Assembly (NCBI GenBank): GCA_007695125.1
Contig: REEJ01000109.1
Location: 1-36,249, forward strand
Origin: Trueperaceae bacterium
GTDB lineage: Bacteria > Deinococcota > Deinococci > Deinococcales > Trueperaceae
Direction: 5' to 3'
DNA length: 36,249 bases
A model generated the notes under the pieces. It was given only the letters and a program-made list of their open reading frames with translations. It made no database searches and was not told where the DNA came from. Both the position numbers and the translations under genes were made by a program. Positions 22,951 through 28,795 of the stretch are shown here, piece by piece (position 1 is the stretch's first letter; the number at the start of each line of letters is the position of its first letter).

Positions 22951-22990
22951 GCACGAGGACGGCCGGCGCAGGCACACGCCGCTCCGCGGC

Positions 22991-23647
22991 TCAGGCAGGA
23001 CGCGCTTGCACCAGACCCGGGTCGTCGAAGCGCGCGTTGCCGACGCGGGGATCGACCGGGTACGCGCGCAGCCATTCGCTCGGGCACGGACCGAGCAGGT
23101 GCTCGACGTCGCTCGGCGACCGTACGGCGGGATCGAGCCACAGCGCCACGTCGCCAGGGTCGAGCACGACCGGCATCCGGTCGTGGAGTTCGGCCATCCG
23201 CTCGTTCGGCGCGCACGTGAGTATCGCGACGCTGTTCAGGTCGCGGCGTTCGGCGTAGATGCCCGCCAGCAGCAGGGGCATGCCATCGTTACGCACGACG
23301 TGGTAGGGCTCCTTCCGGTCGCCGGTCCGGCGCCATTCGTAGAAGCCGCTCACCGGCACGGCGCAGCGCTTGCTCCGCAGCGCCTCACGGAAACTGGGCT
23401 TCTCGGCCGCGGTCTCGGCGCGCGCGTTGAACAGCGTGGCGCGGACATCGGCCGGATCCTTGGCCCAGGGCGGAACGAGGCCCCAACGGCCCGTGAGTAC
23501 CTCGCGCACGCCATCGGGGCGTTGACGCACCCAGCTGGTCGCCGCGGTGGGCGCGACGTTGTATCGCGCCACCGTCGGGAACGCTGGGACGTCGAGCAGC
23601 CCGGTCAGGTCGGTCTCGTCGTGGTACAGCGTGTAGCGTCCGCACAT
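22991..23647 (-). CDS. yedK: SRAP family abasic-site DNA-protein crosslink enzyme (YedK/HMCES)
   Basis: A 218-aa SRAP protein. After removal of Met1 the catalytic Cys2 (MCGRYTL) forms a thiazolidine link with abasic sites in single-stranded DNA. The other active-site residues are visible: Asn30 (YNVAPT), Arg77 (NARAET), Glu104 (SGFYEW) and His155 (ELHDRMPV). Length is normal. GGGGG lies about 6 nt before the ATG. It sits 27 nt downstream of repA on the same strand, so it is probably co-transcribed with the initiator, which suggests a role shielding abasic sites during replication of this replicon (inference). Confidence 0.93.
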   Translation of the reverse strand: MCGRYTLYHDETDLTGLLDVPAFPTVARYNVAPTAATSWVRQRPDGVREVLTGRWGLVPPWAKDPADVRATLFNARAETAAEKPSFREALRSKRCAVPVSGFYEWRRTGDRKEPYHVVRNDGMPLLLAGIYAERRDLNSVAILTCAPNERMAELHDRMPVVLDPGDVALWLDPAVRSPSDVEHLLGPCPSEWLRAYPVDPRVGNARFDDPGLVQARPA

Positions 23648-23674
23648 GCGCGCCCCCTGTCTCAGGGAAACGGT

Positions 23675-25201
23675 TCAGTCGTCGTCCTCGAGCTCGGCCA
23701 GGACGCGGCGACGGTCGTCGGGTTGGTATTCACTCAAGAGCCCGTAGTGCTCGACGTACGCGGCGACGGTACGCAGGTGCACCGGCAGGTTGAGGAAGCC
23801 GTGCCCCTGCATCACGTCGAGGCGGCTGATCTCGAAGAGCGCACCGAGCCATCCGTCGCGCTCGATGCGCTCGAGCGTGAAGCGGTGCAGCGTCGCCTGC
23901 ATCAGGGTGCGCACCAGTTCCTGCTGCTCGCTCACGAGCTCGTCCCAGGCGGCTTGCGCGCGCTGCCGACGGTGCTGATGGAAGCTGTCGTTGATGCTCG
24001 CAGCCACGCTGCGGACGGCCTCACGACTCAGGCGCTGCTCGCCGCCGGACTCAGGCTCGGCGGCCGGCGGTTCGATGCCCTGCTGCAGCAAGCTGTGGAC
24101 GAAGCCAGGCAGGTTGAAGATGGGCCGTCCGGTCGCCTCGGCCTTGCGCTGGAGCGAGTGGGCATAGCGCACGATGTCGATGACGCGCTGCGGTCCGTAG
24201 CGCTTGACGGTGGCATCTGGGTCGAGGGTCCAGCCGATGTCGGCGAGGAGGTCGCGCGCCTGCAGCGCCTTGAGCCTGGCCTCTGCGTCGGCCTCGCGCG
24301 GAACGCGGCGGGCGATGCTCTCCGGCAAGCGCACGCGCGGCTTGAAGACGTCGTTCTTGGCGATGTGGATGTCGACCTGCTGGTACTTGCGCCCCACCTT
24401 GATCCCCTCGTATTCGAACGTCAGGCAGGTGTAGCGCGCGAACTCCTGTTGCGCCCTGTCGAGCACGTAGGTGAAGTCCTTGAAGCGCTCGTACTTGCCA
24501 TCCAGGCCGAGTCGCCGCTTGAGGTCGTCGACGTCGAAGTGCAGGTACGGCTTCTCACCGCCGTAGCTGGCCGTGTAGAGGACCTCGAACAGGCGCATGC
24601 TGTTGAAGCCTTCGAAGCTGAGGAGTTGATCGGTGGGGATGATGCTGAAGTCGCGCCGCAGCTGGAGGAGATACGGCTTGAGCTTCTCGTGGATCTTGAG
24701 CTCGATGCACGCGAGCTTGTCGCGGCTGTCGCGACCGCTGTCGTAGCGCGCCTCGGAGACCCATTGGAACATCACCCAGTCGCCGTTCGCCTCCTTGACC
24801 TGCACCGTCTGCTCGAGCAGTTCGCGCGCCGACTCCTCGATGCGGGAGTAGATGCTCTTGCCGCGGATGTTGAAGATCTGGGCGTACTCCCAGGCCGTGA
24901 TGCGGATGGGTTCCAAGTCGTGGTCGTCGCGGGTGATGTCGGAGAGCGCGAGCACCAACAACCGCTTCGTGAGCAGGCCCATCTCCTGGCGGCTGAGCGC
25001 CAACGGGTTCGCCTGGGTGACGGCGACGCGACCGCCGCGTCGTTCGGGCACGCGCCGCGGCGTCGTGCGAGCGGCCTTCGGCTTCGCACGTGCACGCACG
25101 GCGCCGACGTCCTTCGCCGGGCTGGGCTCAGCGACCGGGCCGCTGCCCGCTTCGCGTCGCGTATCGTCGTTCGTGGCTTCGCGTTCCGATGGGCGCGCCA
25201 T
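23675..25201 (-). CDS. repA: Replication initiator protein RepA (plasmid/chromid type)
   Basis: A 508-aa initiator. A basic N-terminal extension (about 1-60) precedes winged-helix regions: LTKRLLVLALSDIT and SARELLEQTVQVKE around 75-145, then a second half (IPTDQLLSFEGFNSMRLFEVLYT, DVDDLKRRLGL, FKDFTYVLDRAQQEF) that resembles Rep_3/RepA initiators which bind iterons. It faces a 1.1-kb iteron-bearing gap and divergent parAB. I prefer ATG 25201; GTG 25222 would add seven residues but lacks a ribosome site. Two copies of GCGGGGAATCG lie just upstream and may mediate autoregulation. Confidence 0.88.
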   Translation of the reverse strand: MARPSEREATNDDTRREAGSGPVAEPSPAKDVGAVRARAKPKAARTTPRRVPERRGGRVAVTQANPLALSRQEMGLLTKRLLVLALSDITRDDHDLEPIRITAWEYAQIFNIRGKSIYSRIEESARELLEQTVQVKEANGDWVMFQWVSEARYDSGRDSRDKLACIELKIHEKLKPYLLQLRRDFSIIPTDQLLSFEGFNSMRLFEVLYTASYGGEKPYLHFDVDDLKRRLGLDGKYERFKDFTYVLDRAQQEFARYTCLTFEYEGIKVGRKYQQVDIHIAKNDVFKPRVRLPESIARRVPREADAEARLKALQARDLLADIGWTLDPDATVKRYGPQRVIDIVRYAHSLQRKAEATGRPIFNLPGFVHSLLQQGIEPPAAEPESGGEQRLSREAVRSVAASINDSFHQHRRQRAQAAWDELVSEQQELVRTLMQATLHRFTLERIERDGWLGALFEISRLDVMQGHGFLNLPVHLRTVAAYVEHYGLLSEYQPDDRRRVLAELEDDD

Positions 25202-25224
25202 GACGCCGTAGCCTACCACCACAT

Positions 25225-25277
25225 GCGGGGAATCGTCTACCGTGGTTCACCGTTTACGGGGTATGAGCGGGGAATCG
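25225..25277. promoter_or_regulatory. Paired GCGGGGAATCG repeats upstream of repA
   Basis: Identical 11-mers at 25225-25235 and 25267-25277 are 42 bp apart, exactly two iteron periods. Read on the other strand each ends in ATTCCCCGC, like the 3' half of the iterons, so they are inverted half-iterons at the repA promoter. This is a common arrangement for initiator autoregulation. Confidence 0.6.
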
Positions 25278-25278
25278 A

Positions 25279-25425
25279 GGTACCCCATATTCCCCGTTTC
25301 GGTACCCCTCCTCCCCCACCTGGTACCCGTGGTGTCCCACCATGGTTCCGTCCGCCTCCCGCGCCGGTCCCGCCCGCGTCCCGTACCAGTACCGGGCGTT
25401 CCCCGCTAGAACGCGACTTATCCCC
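25279..25425 (+). repeat. Phased array of seven 17-bp iterons
   Basis: Units start at 25279, 25301, 25322, 25344, 25366, 25388 and 25409, a spacing of 21-22 bp (two helical turns). The first reads GGTACCCCATATTCCCC; consensus is about GGTACCCCNNNTTCCCC. Copies 1-3 and 6 are good; copies 4, 5 and 7 are degenerate but keep register, the leading GG or GA and the terminal CCC. This is the expected RepA-binding array. Confidence 0.8.
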
Positions 25426-25437
25426 TCCCTGACGCGC

Positions 25438-25497
25438 ATTCTTCGGTCGCATGAATGTAGAAAGAGAATGAAGACCATACAGAATGAACAGCAATGG
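25438..25497. other. AT-rich patch, candidate DNA unwinding element
   Basis: Directly after the iteron array comes the most AT- and purine-rich stretch of the neighbourhood, with GAATG repeated at 25453, 25466 and 25482. Unwinding elements of iteron origins usually sit beside the iterons like this. The call rests on position and composition only. Confidence 0.5.
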
Positions 25498-25526
25498 CAG
25501 TGCCATGCCGTAGCGGCATGGCACTG
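25498..25526. repeat. 13-bp-arm inverted repeat in the origin
   Basis: CAGTGCCATGCCG and its exact complement flank the trinucleotide TAG. It lies at the far edge of the AT-rich patch. It could be a hairpin, a single-strand initiation site or a protein-binding site. Confidence 0.6.
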
Positions 25527-25610
25527 ATGTTGGATATCGATCGGCAGAGAACGAGCACACCGGGCGATCCTTGCACGCGACCGGAAGCGCTACAGACCCC
25601 CGAAATCACC

Positions 25611-25656
25611 AGTACCCCAGCTTCCCCACTTCGTTACTGGGTACCGCTCATTCCCC
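25611..25656 (+). repeat. Two dispersed iterons
   Basis: AGTACCCCAGCTTCCCC at 25611-25627 and GGTACCGCTCATTCCCC at 25640-25656 match the array consensus in the same orientation, with 29 bp between starts. Confidence 0.7.
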
Positions 25657-25786
25657 GCAACCTCGCAGGTCAGGCCTATCGACGAGCGCCCGGCGCTGCC
25701 ATGCCGCTCCCGTACGGGCATGGACAAGATGCGTGTCGACAGTGCCTTGGTTGTCCCATTCCGACCGGTGGTTCCACGCCAGGGTG

Positions 25787-25803
25787 GGTACCCCGTATCC
25801 CCC
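25787..25803 (+). repeat. Dispersed iteron
   Basis: GGTACCCCGTATCCCCC matches the array consensus in the same orientation and stands alone. Confidence 0.65.
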
Positions 25804-25882
25804 GGATGTCCCCAGATGTATTGTGCTGGACAGGTATACGCGCGCACGTCCAATCGATCACCCACGCGGCCAAGCGCGATCG

Positions 25883-25899
25883 GGTACCCCGTCTTCCCC
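25883..25899 (+). repeat. Dispersed iteron
   Basis: GGTACCCCGTCTTCCCC is one of the best matches to the consensus, 96 bp after the preceding copy. Confidence 0.68.
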
Positions 25900-25983
25900 A
25901 TCCGCGCGGCGCGGCGCGAGCCGTCTCGACCACCACCCCCTCAGCCGGCACCCGAGCGGATCCGGCGCGTCTCCGTGATTGCG

Positions 25984-26002
25984 CACAGACGATACGTCTG
26001 TG
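25984..26002. repeat. 8-bp-arm inverted repeat
   Basis: CACAGACG and CGTCTGTG flank ATA. It lies between the last forward iteron and the direct repeats near the palindrome. Function unknown. Confidence 0.45.
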
Positions 26003-26034
26003 ATGCGCCAGGCCGAAGCGTGGGCGGCGCGGGC

Positions 26035-26059
26035 GCGAAGTGGGAACGCAGCGGTACCG
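26035..26059 (+). repeat. 25-bp direct repeat, first copy
   Basis: Identical over 25 bp to 26109-26133, 74 bp away. Read in reverse, its inner part (GGTACCGCTGCGTTCCC) resembles an iteron in inverted orientation with one extra base between the halves. Confidence 0.75.
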
Positions 26060-26093
26060 CGAGACGCGTGGTCCCTAGGTTTTCCCGGTTCGA

Positions 26094-26111
26094 CGCCATA
26101 ACGTTATGGCG
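26094..26111. repeat. parS-like palindrome 1
   Basis: Perfect 18-bp palindrome CGCCATAACGTTATGGCG lying between the two 25-bp direct repeats (its last bases overlap the second) and 178 bp before parA. The 16-bp core recurs at 28766 and 29085. Secondary-replicon parS sites are typically 16-bp palindromes with a central CG, as here. Confidence 0.72.
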
Positions 26112-26133
26112 AAGTGGGAACGCAGCGGTACCG
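26109..26133 (+). repeat. 25-bp direct repeat, second copy
   Basis: Second exact copy of the 25-mer at 26035. It begins inside the parS-like palindrome, so the pair brackets that site. Confidence 0.75.
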
Positions 26134-26231
26134 GGGTGCGTGTCGAGCACCTGCGCTGGAGTGAACGCACCGCTGGGACGCCCTTCGGCGCCGTGAGCAG
26201 CGGGGTGATGGGTGCACGCGCAGCGCCTGGT

Positions 26232-26237
26232 TAGAAT
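26232..26237 (+). promoter_or_regulatory. Candidate -10 element for parAB
   Basis: TAGAAT within GGTTAGAATGCG, about 52 bp before the parA start. The -35 region at a 17-18 bp distance is poor (TGGGTG), so this is only a candidate. Confidence 0.3.
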
Positions 26238-26289
26238 GCGGCACCGAGCGGTCGATGAGCTGCGAGGCGCGAAGCGGGGACGTGATTCG

Positions 26290-27087
26290 ATGGTCGTGCT
26301 GACCTTCTTCAACCATGCAGGCGGCGTCGCGAAGACGAGCACGATCCGTGACATCGGTTACGTGCTCGCCGAGCAGGGTCGACGCGTGCTCTTGATCGAC
26401 ATGGACCCACAAGCGAACCTGACGAAGTGGCTCGGCATCGATGAAGACATCGAGTTGGCCGACACCGTCTACCCTGCCGTCATCGGGACTCCCGATGCCG
26501 AGGGCGACCTCGATGACAGCAACCTGCTTCTGCCCAGCCCCCGGCGCGTCCACGGCCTGGACGTCATCCCGGCGCATCTGAACATCGCGATCATCGAGCG
26601 CGAGATCCTCAGCGTCTTCATGGGCGTGCTGCGGTTGCGAGAGGCGGTCCGACGGTTGGAGGGTTACGACGTCGTCCTGATCGACCCGCCTCCCAGCCTG
26701 GGCCAGTTGTCGGCGCTCGCGGTCGTCGCCGCGGACCAGGTCGTCGTGCCGCTGCCGACGAACCGCAAAGGCCTCGACGGTATACCCACGGTCATCAAGA
26801 TGGTGCGCGAGTACAAGAAGGCTGCGCCGGGACTCCGCATCACGCTGTTCGTACTGACGCAGCACGACAAGCGGACCCGGCACGACCGCGAGAGCCACGA
26901 CATCATCTCCGCCCAGCTTCCTTCGATCGCTCCGATCTCCTCTCCCCTGGCGAGCCGTCCGGCGTATTACAGCGACGCCCAGGTGGAAGGCATGCCCATC
27001 CCCGTGTACGCCCCGGGCAGCGATGCCGACCTCGAGATCCGACAGGTCGCGGCGGAGCTGCTGACGGCGCTCGAGGGTGCGCGATGA
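26290..27087 (+). CDS. parA: ParA family partition ATPase
   Basis: A 265-aa ParA. Start ATG 26290 has GCGGGGA about 9 nt upstream. The Walker A region reads NHAGGVAKTS (residues 8-17), so the signature lysine of the deviant KGGVGKT motif is Ala10 and the middle glycine is Ala14, while the catalytic-fold Lys15 remains. LLIDMDPQANLTKWLG and VVLIDPPPSLG are the A' and Walker B motifs. There is no N-terminal DNA-binding domain, so autoregulation by ParA itself is unlikely. It overlaps parB as ATGA and together they segregate this replicon. Confidence 0.93.
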   Translation: MVVLTFFNHAGGVAKTSTIRDIGYVLAEQGRRVLLIDMDPQANLTKWLGIDEDIELADTVYPAVIGTPDAEGDLDDSNLLLPSPRRVHGLDVIPAHLNIAIIEREILSVFMGVLRLREAVRRLEGYDVVLIDPPPSLGQLSALAVVAADQVVVPLPTNRKGLDGIPTVIKMVREYKKAAPGLRITLFVLTQHDKRTRHDRESHDIISAQLPSIAPISSPLASRPAYYSDAQVEGMPIPVYAPGSDADLEIRQVAAELLTALEGAR

Positions 27088-28040
27088 GTGCGAAGCGGCG
27101 GCGCAGCGACATCGATCGCGCCGCCGTGTTCGAGGCGATCTTGGGAGACCTTGGTCCACGTGACGAGGAACGCAAGAGCGAAGACGTCACGGCACCGGCA
27201 CAGATCGCTATTGGCACCATCCGCTTCAACGAGCAGCAGCCGCGGCACCACATCGACCCGGTGGCGTTGGCGCAGCTGACATCCTCGGTCCGCCAACGCG
27301 GCGTGCTCGAGCCGGTCCTGGTGCGTCGGGTCGACGGTGGCTTCGAGCTCGTCGCCGGTGAGCGGCGCACCAGGGCCGCTGCCGATGCCGGCTTGACGCA
27401 CGTACCGGCCGTGGTGCTCGACCTCGATGACCGAGAGGCGCTCGAGATCTCGATCATCGAGAACCTCCAGCGTGAGGACCTCAACGCGGTCGAGGAGACC
27501 GAGGCCGTGCTCGCGCTGCTTGAGTTGACCCTCGAGACCGACCGGAGCACGGTGCTGGCACTCCTGCACGACCTCTACCAGCGAGAACGGGGACGCGAGG
27601 GTGACGAGCGGTTCGACGACGAGCAACGTGTAGCGGCCGTGGCGCTGTTCGAGCGGCTCGGCCGCTTCACGCCGGTGTCGTTCTTCGTCAACAGGGTTCC
27701 GATCCTCGCCTTCCCGGACGAGCTGCTCGAGGCGGTCCGTACCGGTCGTCTGGCGTTCACCAAGGCGCAGGCCATCGCGCGTGTCGAGGAGCCGGGTGCG
27801 CGGGCCGCGCTGATGGACGAGGCGATCGATCAGGGTTTGAGCCTGAGCCAGATCCGGCGCCGCATCACCGAGATTCGCACCGATCAAGGGGCGGACCGCC
27901 CCGTCGGGGAGCGCGTGGTGTTGGCGATGAACGTGACGAAGCGGTTGCTGTCGCGACGGCGCGTTGCGGCGCTCAGCGATGCCCAGCGCGAGCGCTTGGC
28001 CGCTCTTCTGGAGGACGTACAGCGCCTGCTGGGGCCATGA
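27084..28040 (+). CDS. parB: ParB family CTPase and centromere-binding protein
   Basis: A 318-aa ParB. The CTP-binding region is complete: QQPRHHIDP (box I, around 51-59), GERRTRAA (92-99) and ENLQREDLN (126-134). The helix-turn-helix region lies around 190-270 (LAFTKAQAIARVE, LSLSQIRRRITEIR), and the last ~45 residues should dimerise. It should load onto parS and spread as a sliding clamp. The likely targets are the three copies of GCCATAACGTTATGGC at 26095, 28766 and 29085. Coupled to parA by a 4-bp overlap. Confidence 0.94.
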   Translation: MSAKRRRSDIDRAAVFEAILGDLGPRDEERKSEDVTAPAQIAIGTIRFNEQQPRHHIDPVALAQLTSSVRQRGVLEPVLVRRVDGGFELVAGERRTRAAADAGLTHVPAVVLDLDDREALEISIIENLQREDLNAVEETEAVLALLELTLETDRSTVLALLHDLYQRERGREGDERFDDEQRVAAVALFERLGRFTPVSFFVNRVPILAFPDELLEAVRTGRLAFTKAQAIARVEEPGARAALMDEAIDQGLSLSQIRRRITEIRTDQGADRPVGERVVLAMNVTKRLLSRRRVAALSDAQRERLAALLEDVQRLLGP

Positions 28041-28234
28041 GGAGGGACGCACTGTTCGTACGATGGGCGGGTGGGGCGCGCCGGAGGGCGGCGACCCGGC
28101 ACACAGGTCTCCCCTATTCGGTCCGTGCTCTATGTCCCCCAGATGTCCCACTTCGGGGGGCCGACCCGTCACCGCTGTACCGCTGACAGTTCCTTGCGCC
28201 GCGCCGGTCGTACCATCGCGAGCGGAGGTACGTC

Positions 28235-28702
28235 ATGCTGGAAGTCGGCGATCGAGCGCCTGCGTTCGAACTGCAGGACCAGGACGGTACGGTGCACTCA
28301 TTGGATGGCTACCGGGGGCGGTGGCTGGTGCTCTACTTCTACCCTAGGGACGACACGCCCGGTTGCACGACGGAGGCGTGCGGATTCCGGGACGCCTCGG
28401 AGGGCCTCGCCGCGTTGGACGCGGCGGTCGTTGGGGTCTCGGCGGACGATGCGAGCGCGCATCAGAAGTTCGCTCGGAAGTACGACCTGAACTTCCCACT
28501 GCTCGTCGACCCGGACAAGTCGATGCTCGAGGGGTATGGGGCATGGACCGAGAAGCAGATGTACGGGAAGCGGTACATGGGCGTGGCGAGGATCACCTAC
28601 CTGATCGATCCCGAGGGCGTGGTGGCGAAGGTGTGGCCAAAGGTGAAGGCCGATGGGCACGCCGATGAGGTACGGGAGGCGCTGACGGAGTTGCGTGCGT
28701 GA
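28235..28702 (+). CDS. bcp: Thioredoxin-dependent thiol peroxidase (Bcp/PrxQ)
   Basis: A 155-aa peroxiredoxin. The peroxidatic Cys44 and resolving Cys49 lie in TPGCTTEACGFRD, the PrxQ alpha2 arrangement. It reduces H2O2 and alkyl hydroperoxides using thioredoxin in the cytoplasm. The ATG at 28235 follows GCGGAGGT by a normal spacing. The 194-bp gap from parB contains no gene I can support. It converges on dnaE2, with a 44-bp palindrome between them. Confidence 0.95.
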   Translation: MLEVGDRAPAFELQDQDGTVHSLDGYRGRWLVLYFYPRDDTPGCTTEACGFRDASEGLAALDAAVVGVSADDASAHQKFARKYDLNFPLLVDPDKSMLEGYGAWTEKQMYGKRYMGVARITYLIDPEGVVAKVWPKVKADGHADEVREALTELRA

Positions 28703-28751
28703 GTGCGCAGTGGAAAGACGACTAGGACATGCGTACGGATGCACGGCTGTG

Positions 28752-28795
28752 CGGCTGAGGGGTCTGCCATAACGTTATGGCAGACCCCTCAGCCG
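28752..28795. terminator. 44-bp perfect palindrome between bcp and dnaE2
   Basis: Each half is 22 nt with no spacer; outer arms are CGGCTGAGGGGT and its complement, and the centre is the parS-like 20-mer. It lies 50 bp after bcp and includes the dnaE2 stop codon, the position of a bidirectional terminator. There is no long T tract on either side. Confidence 0.6.
28764..28783. repeat. parS-like palindrome 2
   Basis: CTGCCATAACGTTATGGCAG forms the centre of the 44-bp palindrome and is identical over 20 bp to the copy at 29083. Confidence 0.68.

Larger units (their letters stand above)
25202..26289. other. Putative replication origin region between repA and parA
   Basis: About 1.1 kb with no supportable gene; all frames here are short and of odd composition. 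It contains, in order, two promoter-proximal GCGGGGAATCG repeats, a phased array of 17-bp iterons, an AT-rich patch, a 13-bp-arm inverted repeat, four dispersed iterons, a second inverted repeat, a 25-bp direct repeat and an 18-bp palindrome. Flanking RepA and ParAB make this the origin and centromere of an iteron-type replicon. I saw no perfect DnaA box (TTATCCACA). Confidence 0.85.

Noticed and set aside
22928-25432. An 834-codon plus-strand frame opposite SRAP and repA
   Set aside because: It is antisense to both identified genes and its tail is low-complexity iteron translation.
25494-26196. Several 100-170 codon frames in the origin region
   Set aside because: They run through iterons and palindromes, overlap on both strands, and show no consistent ribosome sites or domains.
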